A stretch of DNA of 64,000 bases, taken from NCBI RefSeq assembly GCF_049243985.1, contig NC_135386.1, positions 17,204,202 to 17,268,201 on the forward strand, written 5' to 3'. Numbering within the stretch: position 1 is the first letter of the stretch; each line of letters begins with the position of its first letter. The notes beneath the pieces were generated by a model, which ran no database searches, was not told the DNA's origin, and saw only the letters and a program-made list of their open reading frames with translations. A program made the position numbers and the translations under genes. Origin of the DNA: Paroedura picta. Its lineage: Eukaryota; Chordata; Lepidosauria; Squamata; Gekkonidae. This document shows positions 1 through 28,227 of this stretch, in pieces.

Positions 1-9104
<9,104 letters not shown>

Positions 9105-10377
9105 ACGCCGTCAGCATAACGCCCCGTGGGAAAGGCACTTAATTTTATCTTTTTTATTTTGAGACCACCATCCCCACCCTGGGCTGGGTGCAGCCCACCG
9201 ATAACGTTGGAGCTCTCCTTTAAAGCGATACATGGTCAGCAAACTTTTTTGACACCGCTAGCGGGGATCCGATCATGTATTTCTGGTAATATCGTCGCAT
9301 TGATTTATTCATTGGACAATTGGCCTGCAAAGGTATGATGTTTAGAAATGAATTGCATATGACTTTTTCCAGTGTCTTCTCTCCCCCCCCCTCCCCTTTT
9401 GTAGGGCTGAGCCAGAGGTAGGGGTGACTGGGGCATGCTATGTGACCGTTTCCTCTGTGAAGCGCATTTGGCCATCTTTGGGGGAAGTTGTTGGTTTCAT
9501 GCGTGGAAGGAGCGGTGCTGCAAAAAGAGGATCCCCCCGCCCCCCAGTCCTTAGTACTTGTAATTTCAGCCATGGCACTGGCTCTCTGTTGGGTTGGGTG
9601 CCTCTTAGTCATCGCCTGCAACCCCCCCCCCTCAAGAATAATCCTTCCTAGACTTGTAGACTTCTACAGGCAGCCAAACAATTCATTAGGATAGGTGGGC
9701 ATCAGGGAAGTCCACTAAACTAGTTCCAAGGCAGGACAGGGAAAGGGAAGGTTTGGATCCCTTGAATGTGCCTTTTTGCACATTTGAAAACATTTGCAGG
9801 CATGCTTTGGCTCAGCTGTAATTTGTTTGTTTGTTTGGGTTTCCCTCTCTCTCTCTCTTGTCCCAGAAGGCAAGGCTGATATTGCAAGCATTCATTGAAT
9901 TTTATGAGAATAATAAAAAACAGTGGGTGGGCGGGGTGACACTGCATACAATTCTTCTGAATATATCTTGCACCTTTGGTTTGAAGTTCACTCAGCACAG
10001 CAGTCAAGTGTGAGGCATCTCCTGATTGAAATGCTGTGGGTGCTGGAGGTAGTGGTTACATTTATCCTGAAAACAGTCCTTAAAAAACTGGATTCGTAAG
10101 GCTTTGAGACACAAGGCCCTGCCGTCTCTGGTCTGCGCCCTCCAGTGTAGGCACGTTCAAGCCCTTGGGACTGCTCTGGAGCAAGCAGGTCGTGATCCGT
10201 GGCCATATTTCAGAGCATCTCCTGCCGCTGGACTAAATTTTAACGCAGTGCGTTAAGTAATTGGGTAAAATACCAAAGGTTCCAGGAATATCTACTTACT
10301 TTAAATAAGGATGGGTTTTTTTGGGGGGTGGATATTGTGGGAACAGGTGAACCTAAAACTTGTGACACCTTTGAGAG

Positions 10378-10383
10378 AATAAA
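10378..10383 (+). terminator. CLPX: Candidate CLPX poly(A) signal
   Basis: AATAAA lies 1.27 kb after the CLPX stop. An alternative AATAAA is near 9911. Choosing between them needs transcript data. Confidence 0.35.
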
Positions 10384-11635
10384 GGGATGCAGGAAGGACA
10401 AAACCATAGAATCTTTAAAATTCTATGGCAATATTTTGTGATAGTACTCTTTATTGAACGTACTGGAACCATCGTGCATCAGTTTTTTGGTGCCAGATAT
10501 TTTTGTCCCAACCAACCTTCTTATAACGTTAAGATACGCGAGAAAGTAATGCCTCATTGTATAGTATTTTTTCCTGTAATCAGTACTGACCGTTTGCACA
10601 AAAAAATCCTTATTTAAGTTATATGCTTCAGTGCTGGTCTTGCATCTCGTTAATTTTAAACTTTTCTCAGCAAAGTCAGTATTGCTTTGTTTTACAGTTA
10701 ACTCTCTCCTTTAGTAGAGTCTTTGTAAAAAAAAACAAAACACACAAAAGGACTTGTAAGTTTTCGATTCACTTCTGAAATTAAAATCTATACCCAACGG
10801 GTTTGACCCTTTTTTCCACACCAGTGCAAGTCTCCGGAGTTTTTTATTTATATTCATATTGAATGTGGAGTCGGTCAGACTGCTTGTCCTTGCGGGAATG
10901 ACGTCAGCACAATGGCGATTAACTTCAGATCTTTATTGTGATCAAAAACCAGTATAGGCAATATTAATAAACAATCAGAGAGCAGTTAGGGAACAGGCAA
11001 CAAAAAGCATAGAACAGCTAAAAGCATAAATTTACTAATAAAATACCTCAGACCATACAACTACTAAAAGCATGGATTATTACATATAGGAGATTATTCT
11101 GATGGATCACAACTCTCTGAATAATTGGGTGTGAGTCATTTTGTATCAGATGTTCATGGCTGCTGTGCAGATCTTGGTGACATTGTATGACCCAGCACAA
11201 TTTGTGTCTGTGAGCAGTAATGAAGTATAAAATTGACCAGAACACCCTGGGAATCTATATAACCATGGTGAATTAATAATGGAACATATATCTTTATAAT
11301 ATTGGCAGCGACAGAGTCTATATTCCATTGTTTCTATTTGACAAGAGCCACAGGGGCACTTCCTCTAAGTATAAGGAATTTTCTTTCATCTCCCTTCAAG
11401 CGGTGGGGGGGGGGGCTCTTACATTAAATGCTGCTGAGTCCTCGGCTTCATTAAATTTTTCTCCCCCCTTTAAAATCACATTGCTGCCGGTTGAGAGACT
11501 CATATAGAGGACGACCCGTAGGTTTGCATTGATGATTTTGCAGCCTGGTACCAGCTGCACATACAGGGTCCTGCATTCAGTTTTCAGCAAACACTTTCAT
11601 CTAATGTCAGTTGACACAGGCCATGAATTTCATGA

Positions 11636-11700
11636 GGTCTCAAAAGCTAAGCAGGGGCAGCTCTAGTCTGCACTTGGATGGGAGACCAAGAAGGTGAGGG
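11636..11700 (+). repeat. 5S-rRNA-derived SINE fragment
   Basis: AAAGCTAAGCAGG matches the 5S rRNA A box, and CTTGGATGGGAGACCAAG matches the 5S C box, at the natural spacing. This is a SINE head (5S-Sauria type), not a 5S gene, because the rest of the 5S molecule is missing or diverged. Confidence 0.75.
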
Positions 11701-12369
11701 TTTGCTCTGCAGCAGCACATTGAGCTATTCTAGTCTAGTGGTGAAGAAGAGTTGGTTCTTTTATGCTGGTTATCTCTACCAGGAGTCTCCAAGTGGCTTA
11801 CAATCCCTTCCCTTTCCTCTCCCTGTGGGGTGGGGTGAGGCTGAGAGAGGCCTGATATCACTGCTTGGTCCAAAACCGCTTTATCTGGGCCATGACAACC
11901 CCAAGGTCACCCAGCTGTCTGCAGGTGGAGAAGCGTAGCCAGGGGATTCCCACTGTCCATATGGCTAGCCCATTTATTTAGTGTATGGTGTGCATTCTAG
12001 CCAGGACCAGCCCTTGCTTTGCCTCTGAGATCTGACAGAATCCAGCTCGATCCCGTCAGATCTTGGAAGCGAAGCAGGGACAGCCCTGGCCAGTGGTGGA
12101 AAGGCGGGCAACCTCCCAGCAGCATGCAGGAGTTCTGGGTATAAGGCTTGGTGCGCCGGAAGAAGTGCATGCACGCAAAAGCCGAGACCCAGCATCAAAC
12201 TTTGGTTGACCACCAAGGGGCTGCAAGACTCTCATGTTAAGTTCTATTCTGCCTGCGGAAGCACAGACCAGAATCCAACTTTGTTGGCCGTAAAGCCGCC
12301 ACTGCCTTCAAACTTTGCTCCCAACTTTTATTCTGCCTGCAGAAGCAGACCCAGAATCCAACTCCATTG

Positions 12370-13290
12370 TTCCCAAACCCGCCCCCCCCCCGCCAGAATG
12401 GTCCAGCCCGTTCTACCCCTTCCACTCCTCCTATTGGCCAGAACGGGCCCGCTTCCTCCTCCCGCCCGCCAGGGGCCGCTGCCCCTGCACCCTACTTCCT
12501 CCCCACACCGGAAGGGGCCGGCGGGTTGCCGGGGGAACGCGGTGGCGGCCTAGTCCGGTGCCGCCGCCGCCGCCATGTCGCAGCCTCCACCTCCCCCGTT
12601 CCTCTCCCGCTTCGCGGGGCCGCCTCCGCCGCGCTGCTTCCCTCCGCCGCCGGGCGCCTTCCTGCCGCGGCCGCCTCCCGCTGCGTCGGCGGCGTCCTTC
12701 TTCCCGCGCGGGCCTGGCCCGGGGCCTTCGCTGGGCTTCCCTCCGCCGCCGCCTCCTCCTCCTCCTGGCTTCCCGTGGCGGGCGGCGCCGGAGCCGGAGC
12801 CGGGCGGCGAGGACGAGCGCTGGCTGAGCGGCTTCGTGTCGCGGCGGCGCGGCGGCGGGGGTGCCGGGCCGGGGCCGGGGCGTGTCCCTGCTCGGGGCGC
12901 GTCGGGCGAGTGGGCGCGGGGGGCGGCGTCGGGGGCGCTGCGGGCGGCGGCGGGGCTGGCGGGGCTGGCGCGGGGCTGGCGGCGCCGGGGGGAGGCGGAG
13001 GCGGAGGCGGCGGTGCCGGCGGAGGAGGCGGCCGAGGCGGAGCGGCTGCTGGCGGAGCTGCGGGCGCTGACGGCGCCGCTGAGGGAGCCGGGCTGGCTGG
13101 CGGCGCTGGAGCGGAAGGCCGCGCGGGCGCTGCGCAAGAGGCTGCGGCGGGCGCGGCTGCGGAGGGAGGCGCGCCAGGCCCGCGAGGAGGAGGCGGCCAG
13201 CAAGGCCGAGCGGGAGGCGCGCATCGACCGCTGGAGGGCCCGCCGCGCCCAGCAGGTGGAGGACAAGCACCGGGTGAGCGGCTGGCTGCC
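12370..13290 (+). promoter_or_regulatory. PDCD7: CpG island promoter of PDCD7
   Basis: About 0.9 kb of very GC-rich, CpG-dense sequence covers the presumed start region and all of PDCD7 exon 1. No TATA box is evident, which fits a housekeeping promoter. The island starts directly after repeat-derived sequence ending near 12365. The antisense and out-of-frame open frames across it come from the GC content. Confidence 0.8.
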
Positions 13291-16288
13291 TGCACTCCCC
13301 GGCCTACCTCGCGGGGCTGTTGCGCGCAGGGAGGCAGCGCCCCTCCAGGCGGTGACGTTTCAAGCCCCAGTTTGCACTAACGCGGCCCAAAAGCGATCCA
13401 GCCTCCACCAATTCAATATTGTGCAAGGATTCGGGGGACGGGTCGGGGGTTGGGTTTCCAGCAGCAGAACAAAGTTTGAGTCCGGGGGCACCTTGAAGAA
13501 ACGCCAAGGGTAGAAACTAGATTCAGGTTGGGCTGAAGCAGCAGAATAAGTTGGGAGGCCAGGGGCACCTTTAAGGCCAACAAGGTAGTATGCAAGATTT
13601 TTTTATCATTATACTTATATACCGCCCTAACCAAAGGATCAGGGCGGTTTTCAGGAAACAGGAAAAGAGACAGATAACATATGGAACAATAGATGATAAC
13701 AACACACTTGAATTGCATGGGAAACGTTTTGGGATAAATCAATCTCAATTTAATAAATGCAGTTCACTCTCGAGTGAATGCAGACGTGTCCAGAATTCTG
13801 TGTTCCCATTTATCCCTGGAATCTGTTAGGTGGTTAGAAGTCTGCAGCAGTTAGAGAACCCAAAGGATGCACTGCTGTTGGGGCAAAAGCCCCCTCACCC
13901 CTAATAGATTTCATTTCCATTTTAGGAACAGGAACTAAAAGCTGCCGCAGATAGCGTGCTGTCTGAAGTAAGGAAAAAGCAAGCGGATACAAAGCGGGTG
14001 GCAGAAATCCTGCGCGGCTTGGAGAAACTGAGGAAGCTGAGAAAAGAAGCGGCAGCAAGGAAAGGTAAACTTCGTCCTGGCCATGGAGTCCGTCATAAAC
14101 GGCTTTGTGTTTTGCGTACACATCAAAGCACTTGTTGGGAGCCTTCGGTGGTGCTTCTTTTTGCTTTAATTGGAAATTACGTTCTGCAGAAACAGAGTTT
14201 ACAAGACCAAATGGAAAAACTGCAGTGAGGAGGGGTTTTTCAGTATTTATTTGTTATGTCTATTACACGCTGCTCCCAGGAACTAGCTGGGAGCAAGTTA
14301 CCAACAGTCCTTTGTAAATATTGTTGCATCCTTTGTTTATTTTCAGGTTTTTATGCCGCCCTTCCACAAGGGCTCAGGGCAATTCACAAAACATAAACAT
14401 CCAGTTTATATCAAAAGCCCAGGAGCTAACTGCTGTCTCTCTGGTGTGTGTTTGCGTGTGTGTGGGGGCGGGGGGCAGGGAGGATGCTATGGTATCATAA
14501 CTAAGTGGTGTGAGGATGTTTTTGCATGTGTATTCCATAGATTTTAATTTCCTTAAGTTCACAGGATAGCCATAAACAATAACCTTTTAAACTGTGAGCA
14601 TATATAAACAGGTAGCAATAATAGTCCTCCTGAAGGGCTCAACAAATGGAAAGGAACACCAGATGCTAATAAATCTCTGTTTTGACTGATTTTTAAATTT
14701 TTGATAGCTGAATTTGGTGGCTGGGGTTTTCCGGTGAATTTCATCCTTCAGACAGAATACCCTTGTCAGATTTCTCATGCTTACACTGAATATTTGTTCT
14801 TTCACATTTCTAAATCTTATTCTATGGGAAGGAGCTGTAGTTCAGTGGGAGAGCATCCTGCTTTGTTTGCAGAAGGTCCTAGGTTCAATCTCCGGCATCT
14901 CCAGGTTAAACAGTCAGGTAGTATATAAGGGGGAAGAACCATAGAATCATAGAGCTGGAAGGGACCTCCAGGGTCATCCAGTCCAACCCCCTGCAGAAGA
15001 CTTCAGCCTAAGACCCTGGAGAATGCCCCAGTGTTTTCTGACCCCAGGTTTTATCCTCTGGGTCTGGAACTTAGAACAATTTGAGAAAGTCCCTGTGGAC
15101 ACTTGTATTCCAATCTTCAAAATGAATCTCTTAACATTTAAATCCAGGTGTCTGCCCACCCCCTGAAGCGGACGAAGCCTTTGAAAACGAAGTCCAGAGC
15201 TTAAGAGCGCTGATCAAACAGCGCACCGGAGTGTACGAAGCCGAAGAGCGAGCTCTGCGAGTGATGCTGGAAGGAGAACAGGAGGAGGAGCGGAAGAGAG
15301 AATTGGAGAAGAAACAAAGGAAAGAGAAGGAGAAGCTCCTGCAGCAGAAACGGGAAATGGAGAGCAAGCTCTTTGGGGATTCAGGTAAGGGGGCGGGGGT
15401 CAAATAAATACAGAGAGATTCCAACAAGCAACCCACACTGGGAGCTTATAACAAACCTTTTGTTACGTGCTTTTCAATTTCAAAAACTCCTAATTGAGAT
15501 TCCCCCATCTTTGCCCATGTTTTGTACCATTCTTTGCTTCCATGAACCCTCCTGACCCGCGGCAGGGTGTGCTGTAGTTCACGGGTAATCAACCTGTGCT
15601 CCTCCAGATGTTCATGGACTACAATCCCCATGAGCCCCTGCCAGCAAATGCTGGCAGGGGCTCATGGGGATTGTAGTCCATGAACATCTGGAGGAGCACA
15701 GGTTGACTCCCCCCGCTGTAGTTGATTTTGAAGCCGGAATGTTCTGTGACTGATGTATTTAGGGAAAACTGGTGAGAGAGGCTAGGCTTTATTACTCTGT
15801 CTTCTTATTGCTGGGCTTTGATATATTTTCTCCTTCATGCTTTACAGAGGAATTTCCCCTTTATCACCTTTTGGAGCCATTCAGACAATATCATTTACAA
15901 GCTGAATATTCAGTACCAGCTCTCATCCAGATAAGGTAAGAGAGAGCAGCCTCTTCAAAAAACAGTCTTAAGTTACTGGGCGGTGTGATTTTGCATAGCA
16001 ACGAGCCAGAGTGGTGTAATGGTTAAAGAGCGGCAATCTGGAGATTCCTCCCTTCTCCATATGCAGCCAGCTGGGTGCTTCAGTCAGACCTTAGCTGTGT
16101 CCTTGCTGTTCAGAGATTCGAGGTTGCAGCCAGACAGTTGCTCAGCTCCTTGTTTTCCTTGTCATTGAAGGCATGAATGGGACCGGTTCCTGGTGCCGGC
16201 AGATCACCCAGAAGGAAGTTTCATCCCACCGGGATGGGTCGTCCCGAGTCCACCTTCCAGCGACATTTGGACCACTGCAGTTGCCTAA
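12575..16288 (+). CDS. PDCD7: PDCD7, U11/U12 snRNP 59K protein
   Basis: Five exons: 12575-13273, 13926-14064, 15148-15384, 15848-15935 and 16171-16288 (TAA), giving 426 residues (human 485). The ATG sits in GCCGCCATGT, a good Kozak context. The N-terminal 70 residues are proline-rich, then comes a low-complexity Ala/Arg/Glu stretch, and the coiled-coil second half is strongly conserved (VLSEVRKKQADTKRV, EERALRVMLEGEQEEERKRE). The C-terminus (WDRFLVPADHPEGSFIPPGW) matches the human end with its LVPSDHPKG motif. PDCD7 bridges U11 and U12 in the minor spliceosome; its older name refers to apoptosis. The N-terminal third is hard to align with human, as usual for this family. Confidence 0.96.
14820..14895 (+). 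repeat. tRNA-derived SINE head
   Basis: An A-box-like stretch (TAGTTCAGTGGGAGAGC) and a B box (GGTTCAATCTC) lie at tRNA spacing. It is in the PDCD7 intron between 14064 and 15148. Sister copies are near 20790, 33335, 47885 and 53120. Confidence 0.75.
14940..15060 (+). repeat. CR1-type LINE 3' fragment
   Basis: The phrase ATAGAATCATAGAGCTGGAA, then GGGACCTCCAGGGTCATCCA, is the typical sauropsid CR1 3' region. Related pieces lie at 35274-35400, 37205-37290 and 52374-52450. Confidence 0.75.
15580..15715. mobile_element. Palindromic hAT MITE with perfect 8-bp target duplication
   Basis: A 136-bp element is almost entirely one hairpin: 15589-15647 is the reverse complement of 15648-15706. Both sides are flanked by CTGTAGTT (15572-15579 and 15716-15723), an 8-bp target duplication as made by hAT transposases. 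It lies in the PDCD7 intron between 15384 and 15848. It has no coding capacity and must be mobilised in trans. Confidence 0.9.
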
Positions 16289-17735
16289 GGCACAGTCCTG
16301 ACAGAGCCCTGGAGGGCGCATTGAACCATCCCAATGCCTCTTCCTGCTTTCATTTCAAAACCCAGAGGCACAAGGCAGACTGAACGGTTGCACGGCAGGG
16401 TGAAACCCCGATAATCCCGGTGCTGGGGAGTTTCGTTGCAAGTCTTATTTTTGAGGAGAGTTTGGTTTGAGGGAATGTCTCATGATTGCTTGGCAGGCAA
16501 TCTGCTTCTGGGGTGCAGCTGTGCCCTTTAAAGCCAAAATGCCTGTCCTTGGAATTTCTCAAGTTGCAAAATGCCTTTCGTTTGAAAATACCCGCTGCTT
16601 ATCGGCGATCCAGAACCACTGCTGTTAATCACATCCCGCTGAAGCCAAATACAGTCTTACGGCAAACACGGCTGTCACGTATTATTACACCTGTTTCTAA
16701 TAATCTGCTCTTTTCTGGGAAATCAGCGGTTCTAATCCAAAAGCCGTCTGATCAAAGGCAGGGTTAGTGAATCCTTTAAAGGTGCATCCCTGTTCTCAAG
16801 TTACAGCTGCATTTCTGGCCTTTTGGTTTTCTAAAGAAACTTTCCGTGGGTTTTTTGGCCTTACGCACAGTGCGTTAAGGGATTCGGCAGATGTGAGTAA
16901 TTATCAATTCTTTGCAAGCTTGGCTCTAAGCATTTGAAAACACTTTGAGGCCCAATTGAAAGAATTACGGTCAGCGTTGCCGTTGTCCTGGGACGTATCA
17001 CCCTTTGGTTTCCATTGGTACAAGTGAAGATGTATATAATCGAGACAACCATTTTCTGCCATCGAATCAAGAAAATTAAAGAATGTCCATGCAATAGGAC
17101 CTGCGTGGAGATGAGCAAGAGACATTATATATCTTGCATAGATCTCTGAAACAAACGTTAGTGGGACAATTTCTGCAGCTGCTGGAATTTCTCCATGGAA
17201 GGTTATTTTTTTTTTTACCAAAATAACCCCAGCCATTTGGATGGATGACAATAATTAAGAAGTGGGAATTATTCATTTCCCTGGCAGCGGAACCGTTGAA
17301 GCTACGTGATATCGTCAGTCAAGCTGCAGCTCCTTCCAATTATCTTGGACTTTTGCTGAACTGTGTGATGAGCATGCATTATACGAATTCTGTTTTTTCA
17401 TTATATGAAATGTCTGCTCAATCTTTACATAGTAAAGACTTTAAAAAATATGAACCATTTTCCTGCGAGGACGGCTATGTGGCGTTTTTATTTTTGGCGT
17501 AAGCCATCAGAAAGCATCAACTTAGCAGGTGACAAAAATGTAACCTGTCTCAGCTGGGATTACATACCAGGGTCGTGGGTATCTGAACCCTTTGGTCCAA
17601 AACTTGACCTTTGTTTAATACTTGAATGTCAACCCAACATGATGTAAGTGACGTCCCTAATGCAAGGTGGTAAATTGTCAGAATTGTTTGTGAGGCTATA
17701 TTTGATAAGCTTTGGCCGTTCTTTGTAATTTAAAA

Positions 17736-17741
17736 AATAAA
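17736..17741 (+). terminator. PDCD7: Candidate PDCD7 poly(A) signal
   Basis: AATAAA lies about 1.45 kb after the PDCD7 stop, following AT-rich sequence that carries no recognised repeat. Assignment is tentative. Confidence 0.3.
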
Positions 17742-18247
17742 TAACATTTCACAATCTTTGCAGCTATCTTTTGTACTGGTTTACCTCCTGCAGTTTCTGT
17801 GCAGGAAGTTCACAGCTCCTTAGCTGGTGTAGTAAAATGTGGGAGGTCTTTCTGCAAATGACAGTAAAAAAAAAAAAAGTACATTTGCTCTTTTTTCACT
17901 CCCCGGTTTGTTATTAGCCACCTTTTTGCCTCACAGGCTTCCAATATAAGTATAACGACATCCATAAAAATACGTGATATTTCCCGTGATAAAGCATTAT
18001 CGGCCCCTTTTGCTTCTTGCTGTGCAGGGATGTGTGTGGCTGTATTGAAGCCCCTACAGTGAATTGTCTCTCTTGATACCAGCCGGAAGGCAAGTCATGG
18101 TATGGTAACCACCAGTTCCCTGAGTAAGCGGTTGGGTCGGGCTTCTCATTTTATCAGGAGAAAGACAAAAACCTTGCCTGTTAGCCTTGGAAGTGTGAGC
18201 CTATGATTCCCCTGACTCTGTGTAAGCCTTTAAAGCTCTGAGCGTGG

Positions 18248-18321
18248 GATAAATAGCCAGCAGCAGCAGCCAAGGAGACTCCTGTCTGGCAGGACGGAGA
18301 GCCGGATGATTCTTTTCTAAG
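18248..18321 (+). promoter_or_regulatory. UBAP1L: Candidate TATA promoter and non-coding leader exon of UBAP1L
   Basis: GATAAATAG at 18248-18256 resembles a TATA box. About 30 bases later comes GC-richer sequence ending in TTCTAAG, followed by a good donor GTAAGC at 18322. The first coding exon of UBAP1L begins with an acceptor just before 21121 and has only about 24 nt of leader, so an upstream leader exon is expected. The pairing is inference. Confidence 0.3.
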
Positions 18322-19817
18322 GTAAGCTTAACCGCATGGGCAGTCCGAGCAAAATGAGACGTAAAATTGAGCTTGATTCTATCACGGTCATGTCATTTCG
18401 TCTTCATGTGAGTCCGCAGAGAAAGGATGGGAAACAAATCCAAATTTAAATAAATGGACATTTGAGGAGTGGTTTTGCTGTGTAGCAGCACGTTGGCTCT
18501 TACTACATGCACAAAAGTCTTATTCTGCAGGCTTAAGAAGCAAAAGCGGCATTGAAATAGTTCCAAAACGATTTTAATCACGCCTGGATGCATTCTTTTA
18601 TGCCTCCGGTGATTCTAGTAATGGTGCCCTTTTTATCTGTCAAGTCTTGTTCCTTTTTTTTTTTTTTTGATGAACTACAATGGGAATTGAAAAACTGAAA
18701 GGCTGCGGGAAGGGGTCAAGCATAAATCTTACAGCTGGGATGTTTTGCAGAAATCTGGTGCTTGTGTCATTTCTTCTGGAAACAAGCAGTCGAGAATCGC
18801 GTCCTCTCAGCATTGTTACAGTGGTTCATTTTCTGTGTATATAAAAAATGCCGGTCTCCTAATATCTCTTTGCTGGGTGCCCTTGTGCTTCTCTTAAGGG
18901 CCAAAAGTACCCTTCCTTTTAAAAAGAATCTCGCATTTCTGCTGCCGGTTTCATCTCCCTGCCATTGGTACGTCTCACTGACAGCTCTGTGAATTCCCAG
19001 TGTTTGCAGGCACCTCGGATAAACAGAGTAGTAAAGCAATCATGTCAAAGCTTTACAGTTTGGCCACCCCTGCTCTAGAGTTTCAAGTTGCATCTGTAGC
19101 TTCCTTTGGTGCCTCTCCAGTGATGCAGAAATTAGTAGAAGATGAAGAAGAGCTGTTTTTTTATATCCCACTTTTTGCCATCCAAAGGAGTCCCAAAGCC
19201 GCTTACAAACACTTTCCCCTTCCTCTCCTCACAACAGACAGCCTGTGAGGTCGGTGGGGTTGAGAGAGCTCTAAGAGAACTGGAAAACAGCTCTAAGAGA
19301 ATTATGATCAGCCCAGGGACAACCAGCTGGCTGAATGAGGAGGACTGCCCTTTAACCACTCTGGCGGTAGCAGGTTGCTGACCCTTATTCTTTCAGAGGG
19401 AAGAATGAAAACGGGCACGAGGCCAAGACGGAAGAAACACGCTTGATTGTCGAAAACACAGCCTGAGTCTTGCTGGTTGCAGAGTTACATGTGTGAGCGA
19501 GGAGCGGGTGAAACTGGGGAATGTTATATTCACTGATTTGACTTTCTTCGAATAAACAGGAGGGCGGTTAGTTCTGTCAAGGCAGAGCAAAGCCACTTAA
19601 CCCACTTGGGACACCCCCCACCCTCCTCCCCCTGCCTGTTTAAGTAGGGCAGACCTGAGTCCACGTAGGCGACTGTTCACGCAAGGATTATCCCGGTGCG
19701 TCCGAAGGCGGCAAGGACACAGGAGCGCAATTAATAGCTTGACGTCTTGCTCCCATAAATAGCTCGAGTGTCAAATGCCAGTAAAAGGACAGGGCCTAAA
19801 GAGATGCTCTCCGTAGC

Positions 19818-19943
19818 CATGCGTGTCCCATCTGTGGCTCTCCAGATGTCTATGGACTACAATTCCCATGAGCCCCTGCGGGCAGGGGCTCATGGCAATT
19901 GTAGTCCATTGACATCTGGAGAGCCACAGTTGGGCCACCCCTG
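19818..19943. mobile_element. Palindromic hAT-type MITE, diverged copy
   Basis: The arms 19832-19880 and 19881-19929 are near-perfect inverted repeats sharing the core GGACTACAATTCCCATGAGC with the copies at 15580 and 51656. This subfamily has a TGTGGCTCTCCAG arm. The flanks do not show a clear 8-bp duplication, so it is older or its edges have changed. A half copy of the same subfamily starts near 22154. Confidence 0.8.
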
Positions 19944-21144
19944 AGCTAGATAAATTGGTTTCGGTAGGCTTTGCTGCCCTCTCCGCCCCGCTGGAACGGC
20001 TTAGCTTACGTTGAACTGCTTTTTTGCATATGACCACAGGCGGTCTAAATCCTGGCCAGGCTTCCGAAAGCATTGCTCACGGGATGTACTTGCGGAAACC
20101 CGCGTGTCACAGAGTCAAACCATTTACCGTCCGTCCATCCGGCTTCCTCGCTGTGTCGGGGAACCCTGATCTGAGCCTTACTCTTCGGGCCGTGAACTCC
20201 TCGAGGTTATAACCGCTGGCTTAGTTTGGTTGTAAACAGCCTGTAGGGGAGCCCTTGACCGTTTCAGAAAGAATATTTGAAAAGGGATTTGGAGACGGCA
20301 GCAGTGGGAGCAGTGCTCTAAAAGATCTCCTGGAGCCAGTTTGGTTCCATCTGTTACCAGTTCTGCATACGCAGCGAGTCAGTTTAGCTCAAGATCTAGG
20401 AGAAAGACCAATTCAGGAGAAGAAGAGTTGGTGATCCAATTTGTTGCAGTGAATTCCACATTCTAATAACTGCGTAAAGTAGTATTTCCTTGTGTCCCTC
20501 CTGAACCTACTGCCCATCGACTTCATTCAAGAAGGGCGTGCGATGTCAGCTGTGCTGCAGCGTTTTTGCCGTGCGCCCCTTAAGAGAATGCAGCCGTTGC
20601 ATCAGCAGACTGCTGGTTGAGACCTGCTGCTTGGCCAGCAGCTCCTCCATTTTCCAAGGAAGGTGGCTTTGCCTCTCGGAAGCAAAGGGGCTCCTGGATT
20701 CAAATCCAGCCGCTCTCTTGCTGACCGACACAGCTACCCTCTGAAATTAACTTCTCCCAAGCCTGTCCCAAGATCTGTAGGACATGGGGACGCAAGTCAA
20801 TGGTGGAGCATCTGCCTGGCACGCTGAAGGTCCCAGGTTCGAATCCTGGCATCCCCAATTCAAAGGTTCAGATAGCGGATGAGAGGGAGGACTAGAGAGC
20901 ACCAACTCAGAAGGCAGCTTTTCTCTCCCTAATCGAGCTTCCGACCTCTACCTGGGAGCTAGAGATCTCTTGGTGGATCTCCAAACTCTAGAGATCAGGT
21001 CTCCGTTGTGTGTCACAGCTTCCTGGCTGGTGGCATCCATGCGCTCTTGTGCGTAGAAGCTTGTTGCTTGCTGCAGGTACTGAGGCCAAACTTGGGACGG
21101 TAACCCTCTTGTTTCCATTAGGGGATCCCAGGCCGAGGGACGAC

Positions 21145-27945
<6,801 letters not shown>

Positions 27946-28221
27946 CTCCCGGCCCAGCCCAAAGGCGGTCCCAGGAAGGAGCGGAAGAGCGCAAGGGGGG
28001 AATCGGACCTGACTGCTACACCAAGCTCTCTCTCTGCAGCGCCCAACGTTTCCCGGAAAAGAGGGAAGGGGAATCAAGCTAGTTCGAAACCTGGGATGCG
28101 AGCATCGCCCTCCCACCGAGAATATTACCGAAACCCTGCCGCATTCCCCATCCAAGGAACAAATGCCCCAGAGTTATTCAAGCAGGGCTTGTGAGCCGTG
28201 ATCTAATCCAGCCGTCCTTGT

Positions 28222-28227
28222 AATAAA
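28222..28227 (+). terminator. UBAP1L: UBAP1L poly(A) signal
   Basis: AATAAA lies 277 nt after the UBAP1L stop with no closer candidate, a normal 3' UTR length. Confidence 0.6.

Larger units (their letters stand above)
9105..12369. other. CLPX 3' UTR and CLPX-PDCD7 intergenic region
   Basis: The first 1-1.5 kb is probably CLPX 3' UTR. A perfect 17-bp palindrome is at 10240-10256. The stretch 10920-11400 is AT-rich and has no recognised repeat; it may be a degenerate LINE. 5S-SINE pieces are near 11636-11700 and 12035-12115, and a reverse tRNA-type SINE piece near 11735-11960. Copies of the GTTGG...AAGG repeat lie at 12130-12365. No gene is seen. Confidence 0.6.
16289..21120. other. PDCD7-UBAP1L intergenic region
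   Basis: The interval 16289 to about 17750 is probably PDCD7 3' UTR. After that come a candidate UBAP1L promoter and leader exon near 18248-18321, a reverse tRNA-type SINE near 19140-19345, a palindromic MITE at 19818-19943, a CR1-like fragment near 20430-20530 and a tRNA-derived SINE near 20790-20870. No further coding exon was recognised. Confidence 0.6.

Noticed and set aside
12431-13295. Long open frames on both strands over the PDCD7 CpG island
   Set aside because: They are Arg/Ala/Pro-rich products of extreme GC content with few stop codons. Only the + frame starting at 12575 continues into conserved PDCD7 exons.
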